Shown here: positions 20,085 to 27,547 of the stretch, piece after piece | Position numbering within the stretch: the stretch's first letter is position 1 | Layout: every line of letters starts with the position of its first letter | Assembly: GCA_015075445.1 (NCBI GenBank) | Contig: JABTUJ010000003.1 | Span: forward strand, 62,001-126,000 | Direction of reading: 5' to 3' | Source of the DNA: Verrucomicrobiales bacterium | Lineage (GTDB): Bacteria > Verrucomicrobiota > Verrucomicrobiia > Limisphaerales > J093 | Length of the DNA: 64,000 nt | The notes under the pieces: generated by a model | What the model was told of the DNA's origin: nothing | The model's database searches: none | The model's input: only the letters and a program-made list of their open reading frames with translations | Made by a program: the position numbers and the translations under genes

Positions 20085-20390
20085 ATGCTTCTCGTGTGCG
20101 TCCTGCTGGCCGCTTCAGTGCCCCTGGGCGCGCAAGAGTGGTCGGCGGCGCAGAAAGAGGTGTGGGAGAGCGTCGAACGGTACTGGGAGGCCGGCCGCAC
20201 CAAGGACCTCGACAAGGTGATGGCCTGCGTCCATGAGGATTACCTCGGCTGGGATAACCGGGATCCGCTGCCGATAACCAAGGGAGATCTGGGCAAGTGG
20301 CTGAAGCTCCAGTTCGAGACTGTCGAGGTACTCCTGATGTTCCAAAAGCCTGTGGGCATACGAACCGGTACGCAAATGTGCCGTCCTTGA
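20085..20390 (+). pseudogene. Truncated SnoaL/NTF2-like secreted protein
   Basis: 101 codons; the first 17 are a signal peptide (MLLVCVLLAASVPLGAQ). Residues 18-93 match the start of a DUF4440/SnoaL-like fold (VWESVERYWEAGRTKDLDKV, then ACVHEDYLGWDN). After KPVGIRT the sequence passes into material that reads as another gene on the opposite strand (20357-20528), so the last eight residues are junction products. The fold lacks its final strands. A recombination breakpoint near 20360 is the simplest explanation. Confidence 0.6.
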
Positions 20391-20528
20391 ACAGGTCCAC
20401 CACGCCGTAGCCGCCTTCGAACTCGGGCCGGTAGGTCAACGGGCCTCGCCAGTAGTTGGCGCACACCGCACCACCGCAGATATGATGGACGCCCAGATAC
20501 TGCACATGATCGACCTGATGGTAGTGTC
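20357..20528 (-). pseudogene. C-terminal fragment of a calcineurin-like phosphoesterase
   Basis: The minus strand reads GHYHQVDHVQYLGVHHICGG, continuing AVCANYWRGPLTYRPEFEGG and YGVVDLFKDGTFAYRFV. GHYH is the metal-binding GHxH of calcineurin-type phosphoesterases, and the 'ChpS..ciNGW/NYW.GP..g...GY.v.dl..dG.f.yr' run is their usual C-terminus. Nothing upstream continues the domain and there is no start codon, so it is a relic joined to the truncated SnoaL-like gene. Confidence 0.6.
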
Positions 20529-20538
20529 CGCTTTGAAC

Positions 20539-21726
20539 TCATCCGCGGTACAGCGCCGCGATCGCGAGCAGGCACAGCAGCGTCAGGCCACAAGGGACCA
20601 GGAAGATCTGTCGCCAGCGGAAGGTCCCCTCCGGGGTCTTGAGCTTGTCCATGACGATGCCGGTGAACTGCGTGCCCAGGAGGAAGCCGAAGCCGAAGAG
20701 CACCACCGTGTACAGCCCCTGGGCCGAGCCGCGGATGTCCGGCGGGGCCACCTCGTTCACGTAGACGAACCCCACCCAGATGAAGAAGGTGTACGCCAGC
20801 CCGTGCAAGGCCTGCGCCAGGATCACCGGGACACGGCGGGGCATGAGGGCATAGATCGCGTACATGGCCAGCCACAGCGCGATGCCGAGGGAGAAGATGC
20901 CGACAAATCCGATTTGGTCACGGATGGTGGTGGTGTGGAAGGCCAGGACCGCCGTGGCGCCCAGTTGGGCGACCTGGGCGAGGGTCATCACGGCGGGGAT
21001 GCTTCGTCCCGGTACGCCCAGTTCCGACAGGTACGGCGCCGTGCCCAGGAAGAAGAACTGGAGCTGCGTGGCCAGCAGGAAGGCGACGATCAGGAAGATC
21101 AGGAAGTGGGGGTTGCTCAGCAGGCCGAGGGCTTTGAGGAAGGGCAGGACGTCGCCGGCGCGGCCGGGCGGGGGCGTGTGGGGCAGGGTGAGGCAGTAAA
21201 GCCCCATCGCCAGGGACAGCGCGCCGGCCAGGACCAGGCAGTCCGCGCCGCTAGCGCTGCCTTTGCGCTGCCGCCAGAAGGTGAGGCCCCAACCGGCCAC
21301 CGCCCAGCCGATCGTGCCCCAGAGGAGCACGCCGAAGGACTGGTTGGCCGGATCGGTCAGGTGGGCGAACATCAGGGAGTTCACCAGGGCCAGCGTCGGG
21401 GCGAAGGCCAGGGCATAGAGGAGCATGACGGCGAACAGCGGGGCGAAGCGTTGTTGGCGGGCCGCGGCCAGGAGCAACAGCCCACCGGCCAGGTGGGCTG
21501 CGGCCAGGAAATGTTGCGTGGCCACCCAACGGTCGGCGATTTGCCCGGCAATGAGCGGCGCGATGATGCAGCCGAGGTAGATCGTGCCGTAAATCCATCC
21601 CGTCTGCTTGCCGCTCAGCTTCAGCGGCCCCAGCAGCCGCGCGGCCAGCACCGGCGACCACGCGCCCCAGACAGCGAACTGGAGGAACATCATCAGGCTC
21701 AACTGCACGTAGACTTGCCAGCTCAT
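20539..21726 (-). CDS. MFS transporter, NupG/nucleoside:H+ symporter-like
   Basis: 395 residues, about 12 membrane segments. The opening VYVQLSLMMFLQFAVWGAWS and the segment YGTIYLGCIIAPLIAGQIAD are characteristic of the nucleoside:H+ symporter family; LWGTIGWAVAGWGLTFW fits helix 5. The probable role is proton-coupled uptake of nucleosides or similar small molecules through the inner membrane. Length is normal for the family (about 400-420). It is transcribed alone, divergent from mazE across about 280 bases. Confidence 0.85.
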   Translation of the reverse strand: MSWQVYVQLSLMMFLQFAVWGAWSPVLAARLLGPLKLSGKQTGWIYGTIYLGCIIAPLIAGQIADRWVATQHFLAAAHLAGGLLLLAAARQQRFAPLFAVMLLYALAFAPTLALVNSLMFAHLTDPANQSFGVLLWGTIGWAVAGWGLTFWRQRKGSASGADCLVLAGALSLAMGLYCLTLPHTPPPGRAGDVLPFLKALGLLSNPHFLIFLIVAFLLATQLQFFFLGTAPYLSELGVPGRSIPAVMTLAQVAQLGATAVLAFHTTTIRDQIGFVGIFSLGIALWLAMYAIYALMPRRVPVILAQALHGLAYTFFIWVGFVYVNEVAPPDIRGSAQGLYTVVLFGFGFLLGTQFTGIVMDKLKTPEGTFRWRQIFLVPCGLTLLCLLAIAALYRG

Positions 21727-22007
21727 GTCGGTTTCTCCCGGTAAATGGATACAGGTTCGCTCCTGGGCCGCCCGCTTGGACCTGGACCGGGCACCGGACG
21801 GCTGAAGGAGACTCGGATCTCGCTGTTCTTCGCGGTGGCCTCATCCTGCCAGACGGGGCGGCGGAGGCAACCGGCAAATGGGGAGGGGAAAGTCCCAGAT
21901 GGCCGGGAGTGATGCTCCAAGACTCGAAGGCCCACGGAGCGAGGGGGGAATCGGGTGGGAAGGGATCCCTTGACGTCGGCGCTGGGTATCTTCATTGTAT
22001 CTACGTC

Positions 22008-22253
22008 ATGAACGCGAGGATTCAGAAGTGGGGTAACAGCCTTGCCTTACGTCTGCCCAAGGTGTTGGCGGACGAAGTCAGGCTGACGGAAGGCACGCAA
22101 GTCGAACTGCTTCGAACCGCGGAAGGTCTGTTGCTCAAGGCCCGGGGCAGGCCGCGCTATCGGCTCGCGGACCTTGTGGCGGGCATCACGCCCGGCAATC
22201 GCCACTCGGAAACCCAGTGGGGCCCCGCGCGCGGTCGGGAGATCGTGGCATGA
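22008..22253 (+). CDS. mazE: MazE-type antitoxin
   Basis: 81 residues from the ATG at 22008. MNARIQKWGNSLALRLPKVL is a textbook MazE/AbrB swapped-hairpin opening (IQKWGNS..lRlPk.l). The C-terminal half (RLADLVAGITPGNRHSE, then WGPARGREIVA) is the extended toxin-wrapping tail, with the LADLVAGITPENRH motif typical of MazE. It neutralises MazF and represses the operon. The stop overlaps the mazF start (ATGA), so the two are translationally coupled. Confidence 0.93.
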   Translation: MNARIQKWGNSLALRLPKVLADEVRLTEGTQVELLRTAEGLLLKARGRPRYRLADLVAGITPGNRHSETQWGPARGREIVA

Positions 22254-22588
22254 AGCCGCCCGAGCGGGGCGATCTGATCTGGATCGACTGCGATCCGCAG
22301 TCGGGCCATGAGCAGGCGGGAAGGCGACCGGCTTTGGTCCTCAGTCCGTATGCTTACAACCGGGTGTCCAGGCTGGCCATCATCTGTCCCGTGACCTCTC
22401 GCGCTAAGGGCTACCCCTTTGAATGCCGCTTGCCGGAGGGACTTCCGGTGCAGGGGGTCGTGCTCAGCGATCACGCTCGATCGCTCGACTGGCAGTCGCG
22501 GCGCGCCGCCTTCATCTGCACCGCCCCCGCCGAGGTCGTCGAGGACGCGGCGGCCAAACTCAGTGCGCTGATCGGAGCCGAGGAATGA
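22250..22588 (+). CDS. mazF: MazF-type mRNA interferase toxin
   Basis: 112 residues, starting at the ATG overlapping the mazE stop. GDLIWIDCDPQSGHEQAGRR gives the MazF beta-hairpin and the conserved GhEQaGrRPalVlS; ICPVTSRAKGYPFE carries the catalytic-region 'cPvTs..kgyPfe', and VVLSDHARSLDWQSR is the usual distal motif. Family members cleave mRNA at short sequence motifs. All expected landmarks are present, so the toxin should be functional. The pair lies just upstream of a decayed repeat module, which may mark an insertion that replaced the 5' part of that module. Confidence 0.93.
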   Translation: MKPPERGDLIWIDCDPQSGHEQAGRRPALVLSPYAYNRVSRLAIICPVTSRAKGYPFECRLPEGLPVQGVVLSDHARSLDWQSRRAAFICTAPAEVVEDAAAKLSALIGAEE

Positions 22589-22612
22589 CGAGCTCAGGAA
22601 TGAACCCGGCAC

Positions 22613-22935
22613 CTCCCACGACCGGTATGCCGGGCTGTTGACGTTCCAGAAGGGAGGGAGTTCGGGGGAATCGGTGCTTTCGATCACGGGTCCGGGCGGT
22701 GAGGTGCTGGAGCGGCGGCGGTTTGCGGCGGTGGATCAGCCCGGCAGCCTGATTACCAGTTCAGTGCGTAGGCGACATCAGCTGCGGCTCGTTCTTCGAT
22801 CGGCGGATCAGCCCCGCCGATGGTGACTTACGGCCGGGGACGGGCGGGTGACCAAAACGGCAGTAAATCGCCGGAACCAAGTCTGCAGGCGCGACGTATG
22901 GCGGCGATTGATGACTACGTAGCCAGGTAGCGAGC
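22613..22935 (+). pseudogene. Decayed C-terminal copy of the exported-protein family
   Basis: The DNA corresponds to positions 24806-25130 of the intact gene downstream. It reads [20 protein letters not shown] and [12 protein letters not shown] like the intact copies, but then frameshifts around 22740, carries internal stops, and lacks everything upstream. The similarity continues past the stop position into the intergenic DNA. It is the remnant of a first module of a tandem array. Confidence 0.85.
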
Positions 22936-23555
22936 GGCGTCGTCAGTATGGGGCAGCAGGGGGGCTGAGGCGCGCGTGGTGGTGAGGACTGGCGAAGACG
23001 CCGCCTCAAACGCTCCGCGCGTTCCGCCTGCAGTGTGGCCCTCGCGAAGCGTGCGGCGTCTTCCAGCGCCGCTTTACGTTGCCGGAAGCCGAGGAGAAGA
23101 CAAAGCCCCGGCGCCCCCAGCGGGCTATGCGAAACGACTCTGCTGAATTCAGCAGAGGATTCAGCAGAGTCAGCATGGAAGCACCGGGGCGGCGGTATTC
23201 CGGCTGACGCGACGATCCAAACCACCGACGGGCTGTTGAGCAGCGCGCGCAGGTGCGGAGGCAGACGGCGTTGACAGGGCGACCAAATGGCGAGTCTTCC
23301 AGATGGTGGTTGTACTTCACCTGCAAGCAGTGGCGAGGGGGAAAGGAGGGCCAGAGTGCCTTGGAAGGGGCAAGCAGCGAGGGGGGTTGCCGATGGCGGG
23401 AAGGTCTGGCTCAAGCAGTGGCGTGGGTCAAGGGTGGGGCGCAGTGACGGGTTGGCACGCCGGGTGCATCGGGTGTTGGCGATGCGATCAGGCAAGTAGC
23501 CAGAAAGAGCCAAGAACACCCAGCCAAATGACACGCAGCAAAGAAGGACCCCGCG
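22936..23555. repeat. Module spacer 1 (uninterrupted intron site)
   Basis: No gene. Positions 22940-23176 correspond to 25137-25225 plus 27183-27357 of the next module, with the group II intron absent. The spacer includes a partial inverted element B (22986-23003), a direct element B (23043-23077) and the palindrome at 23138-23157. Confidence 0.8.
23138..23157. repeat. Perfect 20-bp palindrome, copy 1
   Basis: CTCTGCTGAATTCAGCAGAG followed by GATTCAGCAGAGTCAGCA, so the half-site recurs a third time. An identical arrangement is at 27319. Confidence 0.85.
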
Positions 23556-25136
23556 ATGAAGACCCAAATCCAGTTGGCAATCCGGCGCCGGACCGGTGGG
23601 ACCGGAGTTCGCCATCATTTACTGGCGGCGCTGACCGTCGCCGTCGGGTTGGCCGTACCGCTTTCCGCTGAGTTGATCGATGACTTCAGCGGCGGGCAGC
23701 AACGGGCATTCAACGCGTACCGGGGTGTACCCGAGTTCAAGATCGTGGACGGGCAAGGTCAACTGACGTTGCCGTCGCCGGAGGCCTACGTCGGTTGCTT
23801 CCATCGCACGGGCACGTACGATGTGCTCGAAGGACAACCGGTTGAAGTGCGGAAGGATGTGGTGTCGCTGAACGGCGATGACGTGTACACGAGTATCAGT
23901 GTCGTGTTTATCGGAGCGCCCGGCGTCGCGGTCAGGGCTTGGAACCCTGACTACAATTTCTATTGGCTGAGGAGTCGCGTGGGCCTATACCGGACCGTGG
24001 GCGTGGGTGTGGAGGTCCAGACGTTCTTCGACACAACGATTCCCCGGACCGTGGATCCCGTCACGTTGTCGTTGACCCTGACCCGGCAGGGGACCCGCAT
24101 GCTTCTGAGGGCGAAGGCGGTTCAGCGAGACAACCCAGCGCAGGTGGTGTTTGAGCGTGAAGTGATCGATGTCGCGCCGCCGGGCGGGCCGGTGTATGCC
24201 GTCGGTTTCAAGTTTGGGACCGTAGGCCCTTCCACGGCGCGGCCGCGATTGGTATGCGATAACCTGGCGATCTCCGCCGAACCGATGCCGCGGGTCCTGG
24301 AGATGGCCCCGGCGGCGGATGGCCAGGTGAAGCTCCGGTGGCGCAACCAGAGCGTCCTGCTGGAGTCGGAGACTCTCGACGGCCCCTGGATGCCGCGTAC
24401 CCGGATCGTCGCGTGGGATGGAACCGCACTCGGTGTGTCGCTTCCGGCAAATGAACCGGCCCGGTTCTTCCGGCTTGGGCGAGGGTCAGAAACCGTGGAG
24501 GCGTTCGACACCCCTGGGGAGGGCATAGCCGGTTGGAAGACCGCCTCACCGGTGGTGGGTCAGGTGCGACGGCCCGTGTTCGTCGTGTCGATGCGACGGG
24601 GTCGGGTATATGGAGTGGGTGGCAACAACAATGACTTCGTGCTTTTCAGGGCGCTAAGCAGCGTTCCCAGCGGCGACGCGCTGGCCTCAGTGGATATCGT
24701 GGACTGGAACGAATCCAACATCGAAGACGCCGAGTTTGGTCTGCTGCTGCGGGTTCGTTCCACCCAACTGACCTGGATGTGCGAGACGGAGGGCTTACCC
24801 CACGACCGGTATGCCGGGCTGTTGACGTTCCAGAAGGGAGGGAGTTCGGGGGAATCGGTCCTCTCGATCACGGGTCCGGGCGGGGAGGTGCTGGAGCGGC
24901 GACGGTTTCCGGCGGTGGATCCGGCCCGGCAATACCGGTTGCAGTTCAGTGCCGTGAGCGATCGGCTGCGGCTCGATTTCTTCGATCGGCAGGATCTGGC
25001 CACGCCGATGGTGACTTGCACGGCCAGGGACGGGCGGGTGACCGAAGGCAACGATGCGTTGTACGGAACCAAGTCTGCGGGCGCGACGTATGACGTGACG
25101 ATTGATGACTACTGCATCAGCCAGGTATGGCGGTGA
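23556..25136 (+). CDS. Exported protein, array member 2
   Basis: 526 residues with a twin-Arg-containing but Sec-like signal peptide (cleavage near LSA-EL, residue 42). The mature protein opens LIDDFSGGQQRAFNAYRGV and has two LamG/jelly-roll-like halves. They are separated by the verrucomicrobial module 'LLESETLDGPWMP...PARFFRL' (about 265-310). The C-terminal half holds [20 protein letters not shown] and [18 protein letters not shown]. It is paralogous over its full length to the protein at 27548. No enzyme motif is visible; surface attachment or carbohydrate binding is only a guess. It sits in a tandem array with a decayed copy upstream. Confidence 0.75.
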   Translation: MKTQIQLAIRRRTGGTGVRHHLLAALTVAVGLAVPLSAELIDDFSGGQQRAFNAYRGVPEFKIVDGQGQLTLPSPEAYVGCFHRTGTYDVLEGQPVEVRKDVVSLNGDDVYTSISVVFIGAPGVAVRAWNPDYNFYWLRSRVGLYRTVGVGVEVQTFFDTTIPRTVDPVTLSLTLTRQGTRMLLRAKAVQRDNPAQVVFEREVIDVAPPGGPVYAVGFKFGTVGPSTARPRLVCDNLAISAEPMPRVLEMAPAADGQVKLRWRNQSVLLESETLDGPWMPRTRIVAWDGTALGVSLPANEPARFFRLGRGSETVEAFDTPGEGIAGWKTASPVVGQVRRPVFVVSMRRGRVYGVGGNNNDFVLFRALSSVPSGDALASVDIVDWNESNIEDAEFGLLLRVRSTQLTWMCETEGLPHDRYAGLLTFQKGGSSGESVLSITGPGGEVLERRRFPAVDPARQYRLQFSAVSDRLRLDFFDRQDLATPMVTCTARDGRVTEGNDALYGTKSAGATYDVTIDDYCISQVWR

Positions 25137-25195
25137 GCGGCGTCGTCGGTTATGGGGCAGCGGGGGGGCTGAGGCGCGCGCGGTGGTGAGGGAGA

Positions 25196-25225
25196 GGAAA
25201 AGCGGCGCTGGAAGACGCCGCACTC
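25196..25225 (-). repeat. Element B, inverted, at the intron 5' junction
   Basis: AAGCGGCGCTGGAAGACGCC then GCACTC: a hairpin with GCGGCG/CGCCGC arms placed 60 bases after the stop of the exported-protein gene. The group II intron begins 5 bases after the stem. It resembles the terminator stems used as targets by class C introns. Confidence 0.75.
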
Positions 25226-25751
25226 GTGCGCCTGTGAGGGCGCCCATACTGCGGGGTGGAAGTCCCCGTCAGGCGGCACATTCACCCGCCTGTGACCGAA
25301 GGCTACTGCGTCGTGGCAACACGGGGTGGGAAGCTGCCGGAGGTGAACCACCGGTCCGTAACAATGCGAAGTATTGAACCCGCAACGTGAACCCGATTCG
25401 GCCACGCCGACCGGCGAGCCTGCGAGTGCTGTGCGAAGCCCAAGCCATGACCCGCGTGGGAAACGCTCCCTCGGTCTCCCCCCGGAGATCGGGTCCGCTG
25501 GCTGGCGGTTACCGGCAGACGAAAAGGTGGATGGACGCAAATGCCGGGGCTGGGGCGGCGGGGTGGTTGGGGACGGAACGGAGGGAAGCATGGGCGAAGT
25601 AAGCAGGGAGACCCGTCGGGGTACAGAACGGTGTTCATGGCCGCGGAGGCCCGAAGAGCCGCCCGAGGGGAGTCAGAGCGTCCGTAGTAGCGTCGAAGCG
25701 GGGTAATGCCCGGGGAGCGAAGGGACGCAGGAAAGTGGAGACGGAACGACC

Positions 25752-27083
25752 ATGACGAACGACGAACGGAAAGAACGACCGGCGATAGTGACTGGGGCGA
25801 CTCAGCCTAAACAAGCCGGAGAGGTCCGCGACCTCCGAGGGTGGATCGAACGTTCGGTGTGGACGGACCGGATGCTAACGCGGCTCGCCCAAAGCGGGCC
25901 GACAACGGTATGGTTCGGACTCTGGGACAAAGTGCGTGTGCCTCGAAATCTGCAGGCCGCCTTCCAAGCGGTATGGCGGAATCGGGGAGCACCCGGAGTG
26001 GATGAGCAAACGGTGCAGGAGTTTGACCGAGAGGCGGCGTCTGAACTGGCCCGACTGGAGGAAGAACTGCGCACCCAGCGTTACCGCCGTCAACCGGCAC
26101 GACGCGTCTGGATCGAAAAGATGGGCACGACCGAGCAACGGCCGCTGGGGATCCCGGCGGTGCGGGATCGGACCGTGGAAGCGGCCTTGCGCAACGTTCT
26201 GGAACCGATCTTCGAACAGGACTTTGCCGAGTGCAGCTATGGGTTTCGACCGGGGCGCGGCTGTCGGGAAGCGGTGGGACAGGTGGAGGAGCTCTTGCGC
26301 CGAGGCTACGTCTGGTGCGTGGACGCGGACCTCAAGAGCTACTTCGATACGATTCCGCACGAGGGGCTGATGGCGTTGGTCCAAGCGCGTATCGTGGACG
26401 GCAGCGTCCTGACGCTGGTGGAACAATGTCTCAAAGCCGGCGTGTTGGAGGAGCTCAAGGGCTGGCAGCCGACCGAACGCGGGACCCCGCAGGGGGCGGT
26501 GATTAGTCCGATGCTGGCGAACCTCTACCTCAACCCGTTGGACCACGAGATGGGACGGCGGGGCTGGGCGATGGTGCGCTATGCGGACGACCTGGTCGTG
26601 CTGTGCCAGAGCGGGGAGGAAGCCGAGGCGGTGCTGAGCTTTCTGCGGGCCTGGACCACGGGGGCGGGGCTGACCCTGCACCCGACCAAGACGCGGATCG
26701 TGAACGCGACCGAGGTCGGCTTCGACTTCCTGGGCTGGCACTTTCGCGGCGGGAAGAAGTGGCCGCGGAAGAAGAGCCTCCAGAAGCTGCAGGAACGGTT
26801 GCGACCGCTGACGCGGCGGACCCACGGGCAAAGTCTGGGCGAGATCATCGCGCAGGTGAACCCGATCCTGCGGGGTTGGCACGGTTACTTCGGGAACAGT
26901 CACTGGACGGGCCTGCGCGGACCGGACGGCTGGCTGCGCCGCCGCTTGCGGGCCCTGCTGCGCAAGCGGGAAAAGCGGCCCGGATACGGGCTGAGTGAAG
27001 CCGACAGCCGACGCTGGCCGAACCGATGGTTTGCGGCGCAGGGCCTGTTTAGTCTGGAGCATGGCTCATGCGCTTACGGTTAG
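25752..27083 (+). CDS. ltrA: Group II intron reverse transcriptase/maturase
   Basis: 443 residues. RT blocks are complete: VWRNRGAPGVDEQTV (RT0/1), RPLGIPAVRDRTVEAAL (RT2), ECSYGFRPGRGCREAV (RT2a/3), WCVDADLKSYFDTIPH (RT3), GTPQGAVISPMLANLYLNPLD (RT4 region, given in part) and MVRYADDLVVLC with the catalytic YADD (RT5). The maturase (X) domain follows, with INPIL-type VNPILRGWHGYF. There is no HNH endonuclease domain, which is the rule for class C introns. The protein splices its own intron RNA and reverse-transcribes it into DNA at terminator-like sites. Located in intron domain IV. Confidence 0.95.
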   Translation: MTNDERKERPAIVTGATQPKQAGEVRDLRGWIERSVWTDRMLTRLAQSGPTTVWFGLWDKVRVPRNLQAAFQAVWRNRGAPGVDEQTVQEFDREAASELARLEEELRTQRYRRQPARRVWIEKMGTTEQRPLGIPAVRDRTVEAALRNVLEPIFEQDFAECSYGFRPGRGCREAVGQVEELLRRGYVWCVDADLKSYFDTIPHEGLMALVQARIVDGSVLTLVEQCLKAGVLEELKGWQPTERGTPQGAVISPMLANLYLNPLDHEMGRRGWAMVRYADDLVVLCQSGEEAEAVLSFLRAWTTGAGLTLHPTKTRIVNATEVGFDFLGWHFRGGKKWPRKKSLQKLQERLRPLTRRTHGQSLGEIIAQVNPILRGWHGYFGNSHWTGLRGPDGWLRRRLRALLRKREKRPGYGLSEADSRRWPNRWFAAQGLFSLEHGSCAYG

Positions 27084-27108
27084 TCTCGCAGAGACCCCAC
27101 TGACCGGA

Positions 27109-27141
27109 GAGCCGTATGCGGGAAATCCGCCCGTACGGTTC
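27109..27141 (+). ncRNA. Group II intron domain V
   Basis: GAGCCGTATGCGG pairs with CCGCCCGTACGGTTC around a small GAAA/T loop, the near-universal domain V signature GAGCCGUAUGCG...CGUACGGUUC. This hairpin is the catalytic centre of the ribozyme. Confidence 0.93.
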
Positions 27142-27182
27142 GGAGGGAGGGGTGGCGCTAACCCCGCCATCCCTACCCCTAT

Positions 27183-27547
27183 CAAACGCTCCGCGTTCCG
27201 CCTGCGGTGTGACGCTCGCGAAGCGCGTGGAGTGCGGCGTCTTCCAGCGCCGCTTTTCGATGCCGGAAGCCGAGGAGAATCCAAAGCCCCGGCGCCGCCA
27301 GCAGGCTATGCGGAACGTCTCTGCTGAATTCAGCAGAGGATTCAGCAGAGTCAGCAGCGGGGCGGGAGGGCGACGGTGGCGGGGCGGGCGAGAGGACTGT
27401 GCTGGTTAAACAGGCCCAATAGGTTAGGGATGTCCTTGTCGTCAGGGGCGAGCGCTGAATCGAACTGGCACGACGGATGCATGGAGGGTGGCGAGAGTAG
27501 AAATGGACATGCGAAACCAGAAGCCACGACGGAAGGAAAGGAAGACC
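27183..27547. repeat. Module spacer 2, downstream of the intron
   Basis: 365 bases without a gene. It is homologous to 23000-23176: element B (27217-27259), a CCGGAAGCCGAGGAGA segment, and the palindrome at 27319-27338. Homology weakens after about 27360. Confidence 0.8.
27319..27338. repeat. Perfect 20-bp palindrome, copy 2
   Basis: CTCTGCTGAATTCAGCAGAG, followed by the same third half-site as in copy 1. It is conserved without any change while the surrounding spacer has diverged. Confidence 0.85.

Larger units (their letters stand above)
25226..27182 (+). mobile_element. Group II intron, class C type, with maturase ORF
   Basis: The element begins GTGCGCCTGTGAGGGCGCCC (consensus GTGYG start) and ends after a domain VI-like hairpin (GGGGTGGCGCTAACCCCGCC, then ATCCCTACCCCTAT). 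It encodes a reverse transcriptase/maturase and contains a recognisable domain V at 27109-27141. Comparing flanks with the homologous spacer at 22990-23010 (CGCCGC-CTCAAACGC) shows the uninterrupted target: here CGCCGCACTC precedes and CAAACGC follows the insert. The 3' boundary could be shifted by one base. The host is intergenic, just 3' of a terminator-like stem, as expected for class C. All parts look intact, so it may be active. Confidence 0.9.

Noticed and set aside
20085..20390. Intact small SnoaL-like protein
   Set aside because: The fold is cut off and the last codons read into opposite-strand phosphoesterase sequence.
21727..22007. Gene in the 280-base gap between the transporter and mazE
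   Set aside because: Only short frames without protein character; probably holds the divergent promoters, but I cannot place them with confidence.
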